IMG/VR virus record: IMGVR_UViG_3300009422_000034
Coordinates: 1 to 28,346 of that record
Origin: a virus
DNA length: 28,346 bases
Reading direction: 5' to 3' (one strand)
Made by a program: the position numbers and the translations under genes. Of this stretch, positions 28,121-28,346 are shown piece after piece. Within the stretch, counting starts at the first letter, position 1. Every line of letters starts with the position of its first letter. The notes beneath the pieces were generated by a model, which worked only from the letters and a program-made list of their open reading frames with translations, was not told the origin of the DNA and ran no database searches.

Positions 28121-28346
28121 TAAAGTTTCTGCTTACGCTCAGTCAGTTGTAGATGGCAAGGTTGATTCTTGCAGATATGTAAACTTGGCTTGTCAAAGAC
28201 ACTTGCGAGACATGGCTCGTGTTGGCAAGAAAGGATTCCCATATCATTTTTGTGAAGATTCTGCAGAGAGATTCTTTAAGTTCTGCACATTCTTAAAGCA
28301 TTACAAAGGTGAGAAAGCAGGACAGGCATTTACCCTTGAGCCATGG
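28107..28346 (+). CDS. terL: Terminase large subunit, N-terminal part (cut by window end)
   Basis: From the GTG at 28107 an open frame runs to the window end: 80 residues starting VIYSDKVSAYAQSVVDGKVD. It contains SCRYVNLACQRHLRDM, FCEDSAERFFKFCTFLKHYK and GQAFTLEPW. The series (G).(V)..C..V..AC.RHL...F.F....A.R...F...LKH.KG...G..F.LEPW is the usual N-terminus of P27-partner large terminases. The ATPase and nuclease motifs lie beyond the window. An in-frame stop at 28050 leaves GTG 28107 as the earliest credible start. Confidence 0.85.
   Translation, partial: MIYSDKVSAYAQSVVDGKVDSCRYVNLACQRHLRDMARVGKKGFPYHFCEDSAERFFKFCTFLKHYKGEKAGQAFTLEPW

Noticed and set aside
1-28346. tRNA genes, CRISPR arrays, insertion sequences, integrase or lysogeny repressor
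   Set aside because: Looked for by eye on both strands; nothing with the right structure or protein motifs was found. Very divergent examples could be missed without search tools.

Overview
This window is part of a tailed bacteriophage genome, most likely a siphovirus (class Caudoviricetes). The rightward tail module has a lambda-type G/GT frameshift, a tube protein, a TP901-type tape measure protein and a J-like tail-tip protein, and no contractile sheath gene is visible. The DNA is moderately AT-rich. The host cannot be named. Most operon-leading genes are preceded by A-rich, G-poor leaders without a clear Shine-Dalgarno sequence, which suggests a host that relies little on SD pairing (Bacteroidota would be one example), but this is weak evidence. 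No integrase, repressor, tRNA, IS or CRISPR was seen.

Layout. (1) Positions 1-8172, plus strand: the last codons of a virion protein, two small membrane proteins (one resembling a 3-TM holin), then head closure, HK97-gp10-like, tail terminator, tail tube, G/GT chaperones, tape measure, a distal-tail-like protein and a 938-residue tail tip. (2) Positions 8176-26803, minus strand: a long leftward early/replication region closed by an intrinsic terminator at its left end. Transcribed from right to left it holds small uncharacterised genes, a lysozyme-like protein, a TOPRIM/SF3 primase-helicase, a group of conserved phage proteins including an SSB-like protein, then a compact operon of flavoprotein, divergent ThyX, HAD phosphatase, SDR, VOC protein, a DUF6378-like protein, a DnaQ-type exonuclease and a bacterial-type DNA polymerase III alpha. 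After that come further small genes, a DUF932 protein, a SNF2 helicase, a PD-(D/E)XK nuclease and more small genes. (3) Positions 26804-27308: a 505-bp divergent intergenic region with repeated AAGCGAAT boxes and an AT tract, a candidate origin or control region. (4) Positions 27309-28346, plus strand: HNH nuclease, small terminase and the start of the large terminase. Portal and capsid genes must lie outside the window.

How it works together. The phage appears to carry much of its own replisome (primase-helicase, SSB-like protein, alpha polymerase plus a separate proofreading exonuclease) but no sliding clamp or loader in this window, so it may use the host clamp. A nucleotide/flavin enzyme cluster is transcriptionally joined to the polymerase and could make an altered pyrimidine. 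Leftward transcription seems organised by four near-identical promoter-like elements, each with a 17-bp interval between two conserved hexamers, and by four copies of a 22-nt intergenic RNA motif whose short stem shows a compensatory base change.

Most notable: the covarying RNA motif; the iteron-like region; the atypical ThyX operon; a SNF2 protein whose motif II is DQ instead of DE and whose TGTP motif is DGQP; and a GGGAAAA slippery site producing the G-GT fusion.
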